Shown here: positions 45,270 through 53,950 of the stretch, one piece after another
Numbering within the stretch: the stretch's first letter is position 1
Layout of the letters: each line of letters begins with the position of its first letter
Assembly (NCBI RefSeq): GCF_001455205.1
Contig: NZ_CP013341.1
Location: 3,162,001-3,226,000, forward strand
DNA length: 64,000 nt
Direction of reading: 5' to 3'
From: Nitrosomonas ureae
GTDB taxonomy: Bacteria > Pseudomonadota > Gammaproteobacteria > Burkholderiales > Nitrosomonadaceae
Notes under the pieces: generated by a model
Databases searched by the model: none
Told to the model about the DNA's origin: nothing
The model's input: only the letters and a program-made list of their open reading frames with translations
Made by a program: the position numbers and the translations under genes

Positions 45270-46733
45270 TTATTTAACGTGATAATTGGGCGCTTCTTTG
45301 GTAATCTGAACATCGTGCACATGGGATTCACGGATGCCGGCTGAGGTAATTTCGACAAATTCCGCTTTGTCGTGCATCACTGCAATCGTTTCACACCCCA
45401 GATAGCCCATGCTCGAACGCACGCCCCCCATCAACTGATGAATGACTGCAGCAATATTGCCTTTGAATGGAACACGCCCTTCCACGCCTTCAGGAACCAG
45501 TTTGTCGTTATTCTTATGTTCCTGATCCTGGAAATAGCGATCGCTGGAGCCCTGCTGCATGGCTGAAAGTGAACCCATACCGCGATAGCTTTTATAAGAG
45601 CGGCCTTGAAACAATTCAATTTCGCCCGGCGCCTCCGCAGTTCCGGCAAACAGCCCACCGAGCATCACTGAGTCTGCTCCGGCCGCCAATGCCTTGGCAA
45701 TATCACCCGAATAGCGGATACCGCCATCGGCGATCATCGGCACCCCACTCCCTTTTAATGCTTCGGATACGTCATGAATAGCGGTTATTTGCGGAATGCC
45801 CACGCCCGCGACAATGCGCGTGGTGCAAATGGAACCGGGGCCGATACCCACTTTCACCGCATCCGCCCCATGATCAGCCATCGCTCTGGCAGCCGCCGCT
45901 GTCGCGACATTTCCACCGATCACCTGGATCGACGATAGATTCTTTTTAACCCAGGCAATGCGATCCAGAACGCTTTGTGAATGACCATGCGCAGTATCAA
46001 CGACAATGACATCGACACCGGCTTCCGCCAATGCTAACGCGCGTTCTTCACTACCCTCTCCGACGCCGATAGCCGCGCCCACTCGCAACTGCTCCTGTTC
46101 ATCCTTACTGGCAAGCGGATATTCCGAAGTTTTGATGATATCCTTCACCGTAATCAGCCCGCACAAATCAAAATTGTCATCGACGACCAAAACGCGTTCC
46201 AGACGGTGTTTATGCAACAATTCCCGCACAGCTTCGCGCGTTGTATCTTCTTTGACCGTCACCAAGCGTTTTTTCGGTGTCATGATGTGCTTGATGGCTT
46301 GATCAAGATTGGTTTCAAAGCGTAAATCCCGGTTAGTAACGATACCGACGACTTTTTTGCCATTCACCACCGGCAATCCGGATATTTTGTGCCGCCGTAT
46401 CAGTTCAAGCACTTCGCGCACAGTCATATTCGGATGAATCGTGATCGGATCTTTGACTACGCCGCTTTCAAACCGTTTAACCTGCGCCACATGCGCTGCC
46501 TGGGCTTCGATAGACATGTTTTTGTGGATGATACCGATACCGCCTTCTTGCGCCAAAGCAATCGCCAAAGGCGCTTCTGTCACGGTATCCATGGCGGCGG
46601 ATATGAGTGGGATATTCAAGCTGATGGTGCGTGTCAATTGTGTCGCCAAACTGACATCGCGCGGCAGAACCGTCGAATGAGCCGGAATCAAGAGAACATC
46701 ATCAAAGGTAAGCGCTTTTTGAGTCAATTGCAT
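45270..46733 (-). CDS. guaB: IMP dehydrogenase
   Basis: 487 residues from the ATG at 46733 (MQLTQKALTFDDVLLIPAHS); a longer frame starts 18 bases upstream. TIM-barrel enzyme with a two-CBS-domain insert at about 90-200, the catalytic loop GPGSICTTR near residue 305 (Cys nucleophile) and the flap RGMGSL near 400. It oxidises IMP to XMP, the rate-limiting step of guanine nucleotide synthesis. First gene of the guaB-guaA-phosphoesterase operon. Confidence 0.98.
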   Translation of the reverse strand: MQLTQKALTFDDVLLIPAHSTVLPRDVSLATQLTRTISLNIPLISAAMDTVTEAPLAIALAQEGGIGIIHKNMSIEAQAAHVAQVKRFESGVVKDPITIHPNMTVREVLELIRRHKISGLPVVNGKKVVGIVTNRDLRFETNLDQAIKHIMTPKKRLVTVKEDTTREAVRELLHKHRLERVLVVDDNFDLCGLITVKDIIKTSEYPLASKDEQEQLRVGAAIGVGEGSEERALALAEAGVDVIVVDTAHGHSQSVLDRIAWVKKNLSSIQVIGGNVATAAAARAMADHGADAVKVGIGPGSICTTRIVAGVGIPQITAIHDVSEALKGSGVPMIADGGIRYSGDIAKALAAGADSVMLGGLFAGTAEAPGEIELFQGRSYKSYRGMGSLSAMQQGSSDRYFQDQEHKNNDKLVPEGVEGRVPFKGNIAAVIHQLMGGVRSSMGYLGCETIAVMHDKAEFVEITSAGIRESHVHDVQITKEAPNYHVK

Positions 46734-47019
46734 AATGACAATCCTTTGCAAAGCGACATTATAGCCAAAAACGGCAACAATTTTCGTGCCAATTCGCCCA
46801 AGAATACAGCATATTTCCAGTTAATATGTTTTAATGCACGAAATCTTTAAGGATGCTCTAAGAAACTTGTATCTGCTATTTCGAACACCCTGAGGAATCT
46901 TAATCATCGCTGTTATAGATTTTTCGCCCTACTCGAAATGGCGTTCGCTCGGAACTTCCTTAAGTTGCCTAAATACGAAATCGATGTATTTCAGATCTAT
47001 TATTTTTCTGGAGCATGCA

Positions 47020-47469
47020 ATGAGAATTGTTGTATTTACTGTGACTGCCTTGCTATTTAGCGCTTCCGTCAGTGCGCAGATTTACAAATGGGTGGATGAA
47101 ACCGGCAAAATACATTACACCGACCAACCCCCTCCTCCTCATGTGAATACAAAAGAACAGCAATTAAACATCAACACAGCACCGGCGGCCGGCAGCCACC
47201 CAGGCAACCCATCAAATGCCTTATCTGATGAACGGGAAGAATTTGAGAAACGCAGGAAGCAAAGACAAGAGAACGAAGCGAAAGACCAGGCACAAGCTGA
47301 AATAAACAAAAAAAAATGCACGGAGGCTCAGACTCAACTTAGAATGTACGCCGACTCACCCCGCTTAACGATTCCCGACGGTGCGGGTGGAATTGTCTAT
47401 GTGGACGATGATCTGCGGCAAAGGAGGATTGATGACGCGAATAAAGCAATCGCCACATTCTGTAGATAA
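47020..47469 (+). CDS. DUF4124 domain-containing secreted protein
   Basis: 149 residues from the ATG at 47020, which follows GGAG; an upstream start lacks a good site. Signal peptide (about 1-20, ending VSAQ), then a DUF4124 module QIYKWVDETGKIHYTDQPPP. A charged coiled-coil-like stretch rich in Glu/Lys/Gln follows, and a C-terminal segment with two cysteines. DUF4124 proteins are exported and common in proteobacteria; their role is unknown. The next gene begins 18 bases later and is probably cotranscribed. Confidence 0.85.
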   Translation: MRIVVFTVTALLFSASVSAQIYKWVDETGKIHYTDQPPPPHVNTKEQQLNINTAPAAGSHPGNPSNALSDEREEFEKRRKQRQENEAKDQAQAEINKKKCTEAQTQLRMYADSPRLTIPDGAGGIVYVDDDLRQRRIDDANKAIATFCR

Positions 47470-47487
47470 TCAATACTCTTAAATTAA

Positions 47488-48810
47488 ATGGTTGCAACTA
47501 TTGGCAAACTAATTGCTGTTTTACTTTTCTTGCTAACAGGTACTTCAGTTCCGGCTGAAGTACCTGTTTCATATTCTGGATCGGGCAGCTATTCGTCCAG
47601 CAACACTGGTGTCTCCAAGCAAGAAAGCTCAAGGCCCGGAATGCTATGGCAAATTCGGCCTGGCGAAGATATTTTACAGATTGCACGTCTGATATTTCCT
47701 GACGCTACCCAGGCCCGCAAGAACCTTGTCCACGCTATTATACAGAACAATCCGGAACATTTTCCGGGCGGTGTATATCGAGCCATACCAGCCGGAACGA
47801 CACTCCACATCCCGGATTTAAGAACGATCAGCGCCTATGCCAAACCTGCAACTCAATCACGACAAAGTGGATCGAAAAAAAATCCAACCCAACGCGAATC
47901 GCAAGAAACAACCCAAGAATCCGCTCAGTACCAACACAAAGATCACCAATTGACCCTCACTCTGATTACCCAATTAGAACGAATTGCTGATGGCGAAGTC
48001 AATCAACTCAATCTGCTGACCCGGCACGTTGAATCAATGGAAACGCAGATTGCCGCAATACAATCTTTGTTGTTATTGAAAGTCGCGAGCGCGCAAGAAA
48101 AGCAAATCGAAAACGTTGAGTTTATTGCGGAGACCGAGCAAGAACCCCAAATAATTGCAATAATACAACCCGAAGACAACACATCTCAGATAAATCCCGT
48201 CATTGTCACGGCGGAAGACATCGTGCAGCCGATTGAAAATTCAGTACCCTCGAATGACTTCAATGCGGTTTCATTAGATGTGGATTTATTTTCGGACACC
48301 ACTTTCCTTTTTGGGGTTTTACTAACTTTATTGATCATCCTTATGATGTTACGCAGTCATAAAAAGATTAAAGAAAGATTTATGCCCTCCCCGGATGAAT
48401 CATTGACTAGCGCACGGCATCGTTATGCAGAAGTTTTACTGCAGCATACAGAAAAAATTATTCAATCCGCAGAAAATTCTCCTGATACGCGCGATCAGAC
48501 AGCATCTGCGGCACATGCATTCACCGAGCAGGAAACACCCGAGGTTACTATTGAATTATTACAAAAACAATTGGCAACCAATCAACATGACATACCTACC
48601 TGGTTGATGTTATTCGAAGTACTGTACAAATCAAACAATAAACGGGATTTCAAGAAAAACGCACGGCGCTTCAAGAGAATGAAAATATTTCCTGACATAT
48701 GGCGGCAAATTCAGACCCTCGGAAATCGGCTCGAACCTAATGAATCGCTTTATTTTGATGAACAAAAACGCCGAGAAAAGTTTTTCTCTGATACATCAGA
48801 AGCCAGTTAA
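47488..48810 (+). CDS. FimV-like membrane protein with LysM-like region
   Basis: 440 residues. A signal peptide or anchor (about 1-24) is followed by a periplasmic FimV/LysM-like region (about 50-115, WQIRPGEDILQIARLIFPDA, NPEHFPGGVYRAIPAGTTL). Then come a coiled segment (about 150-190), one transmembrane helix (about 270-287) and a cytoplasmic part. The cytoplasmic part ends in a FimV C-terminal-like domain (IPTWLMLFEVLYKSNNKRDF, about 368-387). FimV-type proteins organise polar structures and type IV pili. This one is shorter than typical FimV. Its stop codon is supplied by the first bases of the repeat at 48808. Confidence 0.75.
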   Translation: MVATIGKLIAVLLFLLTGTSVPAEVPVSYSGSGSYSSSNTGVSKQESSRPGMLWQIRPGEDILQIARLIFPDATQARKNLVHAIIQNNPEHFPGGVYRAIPAGTTLHIPDLRTISAYAKPATQSRQSGSKKNPTQRESQETTQESAQYQHKDHQLTLTLITQLERIADGEVNQLNLLTRHVESMETQIAAIQSLLLLKVASAQEKQIENVEFIAETEQEPQIIAIIQPEDNTSQINPVIVTAEDIVQPIENSVPSNDFNAVSLDVDLFSDTTFLFGVLLTLLIILMMLRSHKKIKERFMPSPDESLTSARHRYAEVLLQHTEKIIQSAENSPDTRDQTASAAHAFTEQETPEVTIELLQKQLATNQHDIPTWLMLFEVLYKSNNKRDFKKNARRFKRMKIFPDIWRQIQTLGNRLEPNESLYFDEQKRREKFFSDTSEAS

Positions 48811-48952
48811 CAGGCCGTTGAGAAACGTTCTCGAGGCAGCTGATGCAAGGCAAAAACAGGCTAAAAGCGTAGTGTATGCTTAATAAATGAGCATTTTGAG
48901 CCTATCTTTAACACCGCAGCGGCAACGCAGATAATTTTTCAACGGCCTGTTA
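48808..48952. repeat. MITE-like palindromic repeat
   Basis: A segment of about 145 bases bounded by inverted repeats TAACAGGCCGTTGAGAAA and TTTTTCAACGGCCTGTTA (17 of 18 pair). Inner sections also look self-complementary (GCAAGGCAAAAACAGGCT against AGCCTATCTTTAACACC). It has no coding content. Such ends are familiar from non-autonomous repeats in proteobacterial intergenic DNA. It could also end transcription of fimV-like mRNA. Confidence 0.7.
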
Positions 48953-49045
48953 AAAGCACAGTAAGAAAATCTGTAGCACTGATTCCAAAGACTTCTCACT
49001 GTACCGGGTCCGTATACTATTTTCTTACGAAGCTCTGAGCACTGA

Positions 49046-50131
49046 CTATTTCAACAATAAACTTTCCAATGCTCTTGCGTGATTCCATTGGCCGTGAAAC
49101 AACAATCCCTTTTTCTCCGGGGTGCGATCACTGGTCCAGGTGATATGATTGCCATCCGGCGTGAACACCGGCAGACCGTCGAAACCTTCCTTATCGGTCA
49201 CGCGAACAGGTTCTTTCTGTCCGTCGATATCGACAATATACAATTCAAAATTGCGATGCCCGTGTAAATTGGTCGCAAAAATAATGTACTTGCTGGATGG
49301 GTGATAAAAAGGCGCCCACGACATGACATTCAGACGCGTGATTTGCTTCTGATCGGTACCATCGATATTCATGGTGAATATCTCCGCTTCGCGACCGCTT
49401 TCCGAGAAACGCCGCCATACAATCCGTTTTCCATCGGGACTGAAGAACGGACCACCATCGTAACTTTGTGTGTGCGTCAGCCTTTTGACGTTGGAACCAT
49501 CGGCGTTCATTATGTAAATATCGATCATCGAAGCTGGATTGGCTTTAAACAACGCAGCTTCCTCGTCGGATAACTCGCCGCTATAGGCGCGGCGATTAGA
49601 AGCAAACGCGATCAATTTACCGTCCGGCGACCATGACGCTTCGGCATCGTAACCCAGCGTGTTGGTCAGATTCCGCATGTTTTTCCCGGAAAAATCGGTC
49701 TCGTAAATATCGTAAAATTCATCATAATCCCACGAATAAGACCTCTGCTCGCCGGATTTGCGGCGTTCAATCTCCGCAACCATCTTAGCTTTGGCCTCCG
49801 CATCCTCGTGAGTCGATGAGAACAATACTTTCTCCTGCACCGGATGTACCCACGCACACGTGGTTTTGCCCGTGCCTGGAGATACCTGTTGTACTGCACC
49901 GCTGTTAATATTTTTCAGAAAAATCTGATAAAACGGATTATCATCCGCCACTTCCGCTTGGTAAATCATCCACTTCGAGTCCGCGCGGTAGTATGCCTCC
50001 CCGGCGCGTTTCTCCTTGACGGAAAGCTGGTGTTCATTGGTGATGAAATCAAATACACCGGCATGGGCTGTTGTCAAAAAAAACAAGAATAACAACAAAC
50101 TATAAAATGTAATTTGTATAAAATTTCTCAT
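49046..50131 (-). CDS. Secreted TolB-like beta-propeller protein
   Basis: 361 residues from the ATG at 50131 (signal peptide MRNFIQITFYSLLLFLFFLT, then TAHAG); the open frame extends further upstream without an export signal. The mature part has WD40-like PD40 repeats (ASWSPDGKLIAFASNR, PFFSPDGKRIVWRRF, PVFTPDGNHITWTSDR) forming a propeller, and several NADGSN or IDGTD turns. Such proteins act as periplasmic scaffolds or peptidase-associated propellers. It is divergent from the M1-M28 peptidase gene next door, which may be a functional link. No catalytic triad is seen. Confidence 0.78.
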   Translation of the reverse strand: MRNFIQITFYSLLLFLFFLTTAHAGVFDFITNEHQLSVKEKRAGEAYYRADSKWMIYQAEVADDNPFYQIFLKNINSGAVQQVSPGTGKTTCAWVHPVQEKVLFSSTHEDAEAKAKMVAEIERRKSGEQRSYSWDYDEFYDIYETDFSGKNMRNLTNTLGYDAEASWSPDGKLIAFASNRRAYSGELSDEEAALFKANPASMIDIYIMNADGSNVKRLTHTQSYDGGPFFSPDGKRIVWRRFSESGREAEIFTMNIDGTDQKQITRLNVMSWAPFYHPSSKYIIFATNLHGHRNFELYIVDIDGQKEPVRVTDKEGFDGLPVFTPDGNHITWTSDRTPEKKGLLFHGQWNHARALESLLLK

Positions 50132-50288
50132 AAAATTAAAAATACCTTGTAACCGAATAAATAGAAAACATTTAAACATAGGCACAAAAGGAAAGTAAAC
50201 CCTCAATGCGATAGAATGCAATGAGCGGTAACACATCGCTTTATCCAAAGCTCAAATTTATAAACCACCCCATAGATTTAAATAAAGA

Positions 50289-53200
50289 ATGCAAAAATCA
50301 ATTAACTTCGGCATCGCATGTATTTTTATTGTTGGTTACCTGTTTTGCAGCATGATCGCATCCGCTAGCGCCTCAACTTTCCATCACCAGATGAAAATCC
50401 AATTGTCGCCGGATACTTCCGAGATCCGTGTCAAAGATCGGATTCAAATCCCTGATCAGGTACGCAATGCAAAAGACCCGGTGCAGCTTGAATTCTTTCT
50501 TCATGCGAGCTTGACGATTACTGATGTGCAGGGTGCGACCATCAGGACAAATGGAAATCCAGTCGCGCTGAAATCCCGTTCCATTTCAATCCGCCATTAC
50601 ACGGTCACATTACCGCCGGATCAACAGACATTCACGCTGCAATTCAATGGCAAGATCCATCACGCGCTTCAAGGGCCAGGGCAAGAGTATTCGCGTAGTT
50701 TCGGCTCCACACCGGGTGTGATTTCACCGGAAGGTGTATTTCTGGCCAATTCCAGCGCATGGTATCCGCGGTTTGGCGATGCATTGGTATCGTTTCAATT
50801 GGATATTCAACTGCCGGCCGACTGGGATGTGGTAAGCCAAGGCACGTTATTGCGCGAGCAGCAAACGAATGCGATGCAAAATGTCGTGTGGGAGGAAAAA
50901 CAGCCGCAAGATGATATCTATCTCGTCGCCGGACGCTATCAGCGTTACACGCAATCCGCCGGCGCGGTGAATGCCCTGGTTTATTTGCGCAACCCCGATC
51001 AAGCATTGGCGCAAAAATATCTGGATGCAACGGCGCAATACATTGCCATGTACAACAAACTGATCGGTCCGTATCCTTACAGCAAATTCGCGCTGGTCGA
51101 AAATTTCTGGGAAAGCGGCTACGGCATGCCGTCGTTCACGCTGCTCGGCTCCAAGGTGATTCGCTTTCCGTTCATTTTGCATTCGTCGTATCCGCATGAA
51201 ATTCTGCACAACTACTGGGGCAACGGTGTGTTCGTCGATTACGCCAAAGGCAATTGGGCGGAAGGATTGACCGCTTACCTCGCCGACCATCTGATTAACG
51301 AACAACGCGGCAAAGGCGATGAATACCGCCGTGATGTGCTGCAAAAGTACGCGGATTTTGTCAGCAAGGAGAAAGATTTTCCGATCATCCGTTTTGTATC
51401 GCGCCATAGCGCCAGCTCGGAAGCGGTGGGATATGGAAAAACCATGATGTTTTTCCACATGCTGCGCCAGGAATTGGGCGACGAAGCTTTCACGCGCGTA
51501 TTGCGGCAATTTTATAAGCAGTTCAAATTCAAACAGGCAACTTTTGCAGATTTGCTCGCAACATTCAATGCAACTACCGATCAGGATTTTTCGCAGCAAT
51601 TCGACCAGTGGGTACACCGCGCCGGTGCACCGGATCTGGTGCTGCGCCATGCGGAAACCGAACCTACTGCGCAAGGATTCAAGCTTATTCTAACGATCCA
51701 ACAAACCCAAGCGGGCAACCCATATCGATTGAAAATACCGCTCTCCATCACGCTGGAAAATGATGACATGGCAGTGGAATCGCATATTCTCGTCGACCAG
51801 CGCACTCAAACCGTCGTCCTGGAATTCGCTCACCGTCCGGTGCGAATCGACCTTGATCCGCATTTCGATGTATTCCGCCGTCTGGATAGCCGCGAAATTC
51901 CCTCGGCGTTATCTCAAGGTTTTGGTGCGCAAAAACCCTTGCTGATTTTGCCCGCACGGGAGCATCCGTCTATTTTGGCAGCGTACCGCAGCCTGGCCAC
52001 AAACTGGCAGAAAACGCAATCGAGCCCCCTGGAAGTCATCACTGACGATAAACTGCGAACGTTACCTGCAAACCGTACCATCTGGATCATGGGGTGGCAA
52101 AATAAGTTTACCGATTCCGTTACCCAAACCTTGGCGGATCGCGGTGTTACCTATCAGAACAAACAATTGCAGCTGAATCAAAAAAACTATCCGCTGACGG
52201 ATCATGCTGTAGTGCTGACAACCCGGCAACCGTCCAATGCGGATAAAACACTGCTATGGGTCGCTGCCGATAATCCCAAGGCAATTGCCGAATTGGCCAA
52301 TAAATTGCCGCACTACCGCAAATACAGCTATTTGGTGTTTAAAGGCGACGAACTGGTCAATATTGACAAGGGACAATGGCCGATCACGCAATCGCCGCTA
52401 TCACTACCAGTGCAGCAAAAAGACGGCTACGTTCTTCATAACGCACATACCACACATGCCGGCATTACCAAGCCACGCCGCGCATTGGCGGAACTGCCGC
52501 CGGCCTTTTCCGAAAACCGCATGATGGCGGATATTCATCATCTGGCGCATGAATCGTACAAAGGCCGCGAACTCGGCACCCCGGAATTGGACGAAGCAGC
52601 CACCTATATCGCCAAACAATTCCAGCAAATCGGCCTGCTGCCGGGCAGCGATAGCGGCAGTTTTTTCCAGACCTGGCAACAGGATGTCGGCCTACCGAAA
52701 GGCAACATCACCTTGCGTAACGTCGTCGGTATTCTACCCGGCACCAACCCGCAGCTCGCCGGACAAAGCCTAGTGATCGGCGCACACTACGATCATCTCG
52801 GCACCGGCTGGCCCGATGTACGCGCCGCGCATCAGGGCAAAATCCATCACGGCGCGGACGACAACGCCAGCGGCATCGCGGTGATGCTGGAGCTGGCGCG
52901 TCAAGTGGTCGGCAAATGGCAACCGGAGCGCACCATCATTTTCGTCGCATTCACCGGAGAAGAAGCGAATCTGCTCGGCTCCAAACATTACGTCCGTAAC
53001 AACGAATCATTCCCGGCCGAAAAAATTATCGCCATGCTTAATCTGGATACCGTCGGACGGCTTGAGAATAATCCGGTCACGATATTTGGCACCGGAACCG
53101 CACGCGAACTAGTGCATGTTTTCCGCGGCGCCGGGTTTTTTACCGGCGTCCCGGTCAACGCCGTGCAAGACGACTTCGGCTCCAGCGACCAAGCCGCATT

Positions 53201-53678
53201 CATCCAAGCCGGCATCCCGGCGGTGCAATTCTTCGCCAGCGCGCACGAGGACTACCACGCCCCCGGCGACACCGCCGATAAGATTGATTCCGCAGGATTG
53301 GTCAAAGTCGCCGCAATTCTCAAGGAAGCCACCGAATACCTCGCCAACCGTATCGAACCGCTCACGGTCACGTTATCATCAACTCCCGCACCAACAAAAG
53401 AATCCAAAGAAAAACGCACCGCCAGCCTCGGCACCGTCCCGGATTTCTCCTACCCAGGCGAAGGTGTGCGCATCGACAACACCCTCCCCAGCTCCCCGGC
53501 ACAACAAGCCGGACTACAAACCGGCGATATTCTGATTCAACTGGCCGGGCAACCGATCAGCGATTTGGCGTCATATACGGCGATTTTGCGCACGTTGAAG
53601 GCGGGGGAGAAAGTAGAATTGCAGTTTCGGAGAGATGATGCGGTAATGGTGGCTGAAGTGGTGTTGGTGGAACGGTAG
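50289..53678 (+). CDS. Exported M1-M28-PDZ fused peptidase
   Basis: 1129 residues in one intact frame. A signal peptide (about 1-28) is followed by a gluzincin M1-type domain with H303-E-I-L-H307 and Glu325 (HEILHNYWGNG, NWAEGLTAYL). After a linker (about 540-745) comes an M28 domain with IGAHYDHLG (His833, Asp835), GADDNASG (Asp857) and TGEEANLLG (Glu891/Glu892) as co-catalytic zinc residues. A C-terminal PDZ domain (about 1050-1129) reads SSPAQQAGLQTGDILIQLAG. It likely trims peptides in the periplasm or outside, with the PDZ domain gating substrate. The M1 spacing from His307 to Glu325 is one residue shorter than the usual motif. Confidence 0.88.
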   Translation: MQKSINFGIACIFIVGYLFCSMIASASASTFHHQMKIQLSPDTSEIRVKDRIQIPDQVRNAKDPVQLEFFLHASLTITDVQGATIRTNGNPVALKSRSISIRHYTVTLPPDQQTFTLQFNGKIHHALQGPGQEYSRSFGSTPGVISPEGVFLANSSAWYPRFGDALVSFQLDIQLPADWDVVSQGTLLREQQTNAMQNVVWEEKQPQDDIYLVAGRYQRYTQSAGAVNALVYLRNPDQALAQKYLDATAQYIAMYNKLIGPYPYSKFALVENFWESGYGMPSFTLLGSKVIRFPFILHSSYPHEILHNYWGNGVFVDYAKGNWAEGLTAYLADHLINEQRGKGDEYRRDVLQKYADFVSKEKDFPIIRFVSRHSASSEAVGYGKTMMFFHMLRQELGDEAFTRVLRQFYKQFKFKQATFADLLATFNATTDQDFSQQFDQWVHRAGAPDLVLRHAETEPTAQGFKLILTIQQTQAGNPYRLKIPLSITLENDDMAVESHILVDQRTQTVVLEFAHRPVRIDLDPHFDVFRRLDSREIPSALSQGFGAQKPLLILPAREHPSILAAYRSLATNWQKTQSSPLEVITDDKLRTLPANRTIWIMGWQNKFTDSVTQTLADRGVTYQNKQLQLNQKNYPLTDHAVVLTTRQPSNADKTLLWVAADNPKAIAELANKLPHYRKYSYLVFKGDELVNIDKGQWPITQSPLSLPVQQKDGYVLHNAHTTHAGITKPRRALAELPPAFSENRMMADIHHLAHESYKGRELGTPELDEAATYIAKQFQQIGLLPGSDSGSFFQTWQQDVGLPKGNITLRNVVGILPGTNPQLAGQSLVIGAHYDHLGTGWPDVRAAHQGKIHHGADDNASGIAVMLELARQVVGKWQPERTIIFVAFTGEEANLLGSKHYVRNNESFPAEKIIAMLNLDTVGRLENNPVTIFGTGTARELVHVFRGAGFFTGVPVNAVQDDFGSSDQAAFIQAGIPAVQFFASAHEDYHAPGDTADKIDSAGLVKVAAILKEATEYLANRIEPLTVTLSSTPAPTKESKEKRTASLGTVPDFSYPGEGVRIDNTLPSSPAQQAGLQTGDILIQLAGQPISDLASYTAILRTLKAGEKVELQFRRDDAVMVAEVVLVER

Positions 53679-53759
53679 CAGCCTAATTGCTGAATCCGAA
53701 TCGATTGGAATTGTCGAAGCTGCAACCGAGTCGCCCAAGAAAGCTTGTCATCAAAAATA

Positions 53760-53776
53760 ATAGGGTGTTACCCTAT
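53760..53776. promoter_or_regulatory. Short palindrome upstream of the restriction-modification operon
   Basis: ATAGGGT and ACCCTAT form a perfect 7-base-pair inverted repeat around GTT. It lies between the peptidase stop and the methyltransferase start. No T-run follows on the plus strand, so it is either a terminator-like hairpin or an operator. Confidence 0.35.
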
Positions 53777-53878
53777 GAAATATTAGCTTTTACATGCTTA
53801 AACGATCATGCTGACTTTAATCAATTTATTAATTCATTCTTAAATGCATGATGATAGATAATCTTTTTTGTGACTACA

Positions 53879-53909
53879 CGACAAAATCGGCAAAATTATT
53901 CGACAAAAT
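53879..53909 (+). promoter_or_regulatory. Direct repeats in the methyltransferase promoter region
   Basis: CGACAAAAT occurs at 53879-53887 and again at 53901-53909, a centre-to-centre distance of 22 bases (two helical turns), about 40-70 bases before the methyltransferase start. The spacing suggests a protein-binding operator; no dedicated controller gene is present, so the methyltransferase itself could bind here. Confidence 0.35.
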
Positions 53910-53950
53910 GTCTTATATATTACGTTTAGCGCACAGCAGGAGTTGATGCT

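Noticed and set aside
50847..51674. A 275-codon open frame on the minus strand
   Set aside because: It lies entirely inside the M1-M28 peptidase gene on the other strand, has no ribosome site or domain, and is explained by the codon usage of the real gene.
53679..53950. Second attC site at the front of the restriction-modification genes
   Set aside because: GTTTAGC at about 53924 resembles a core end, but no partner end or hairpin of suitable size was found.
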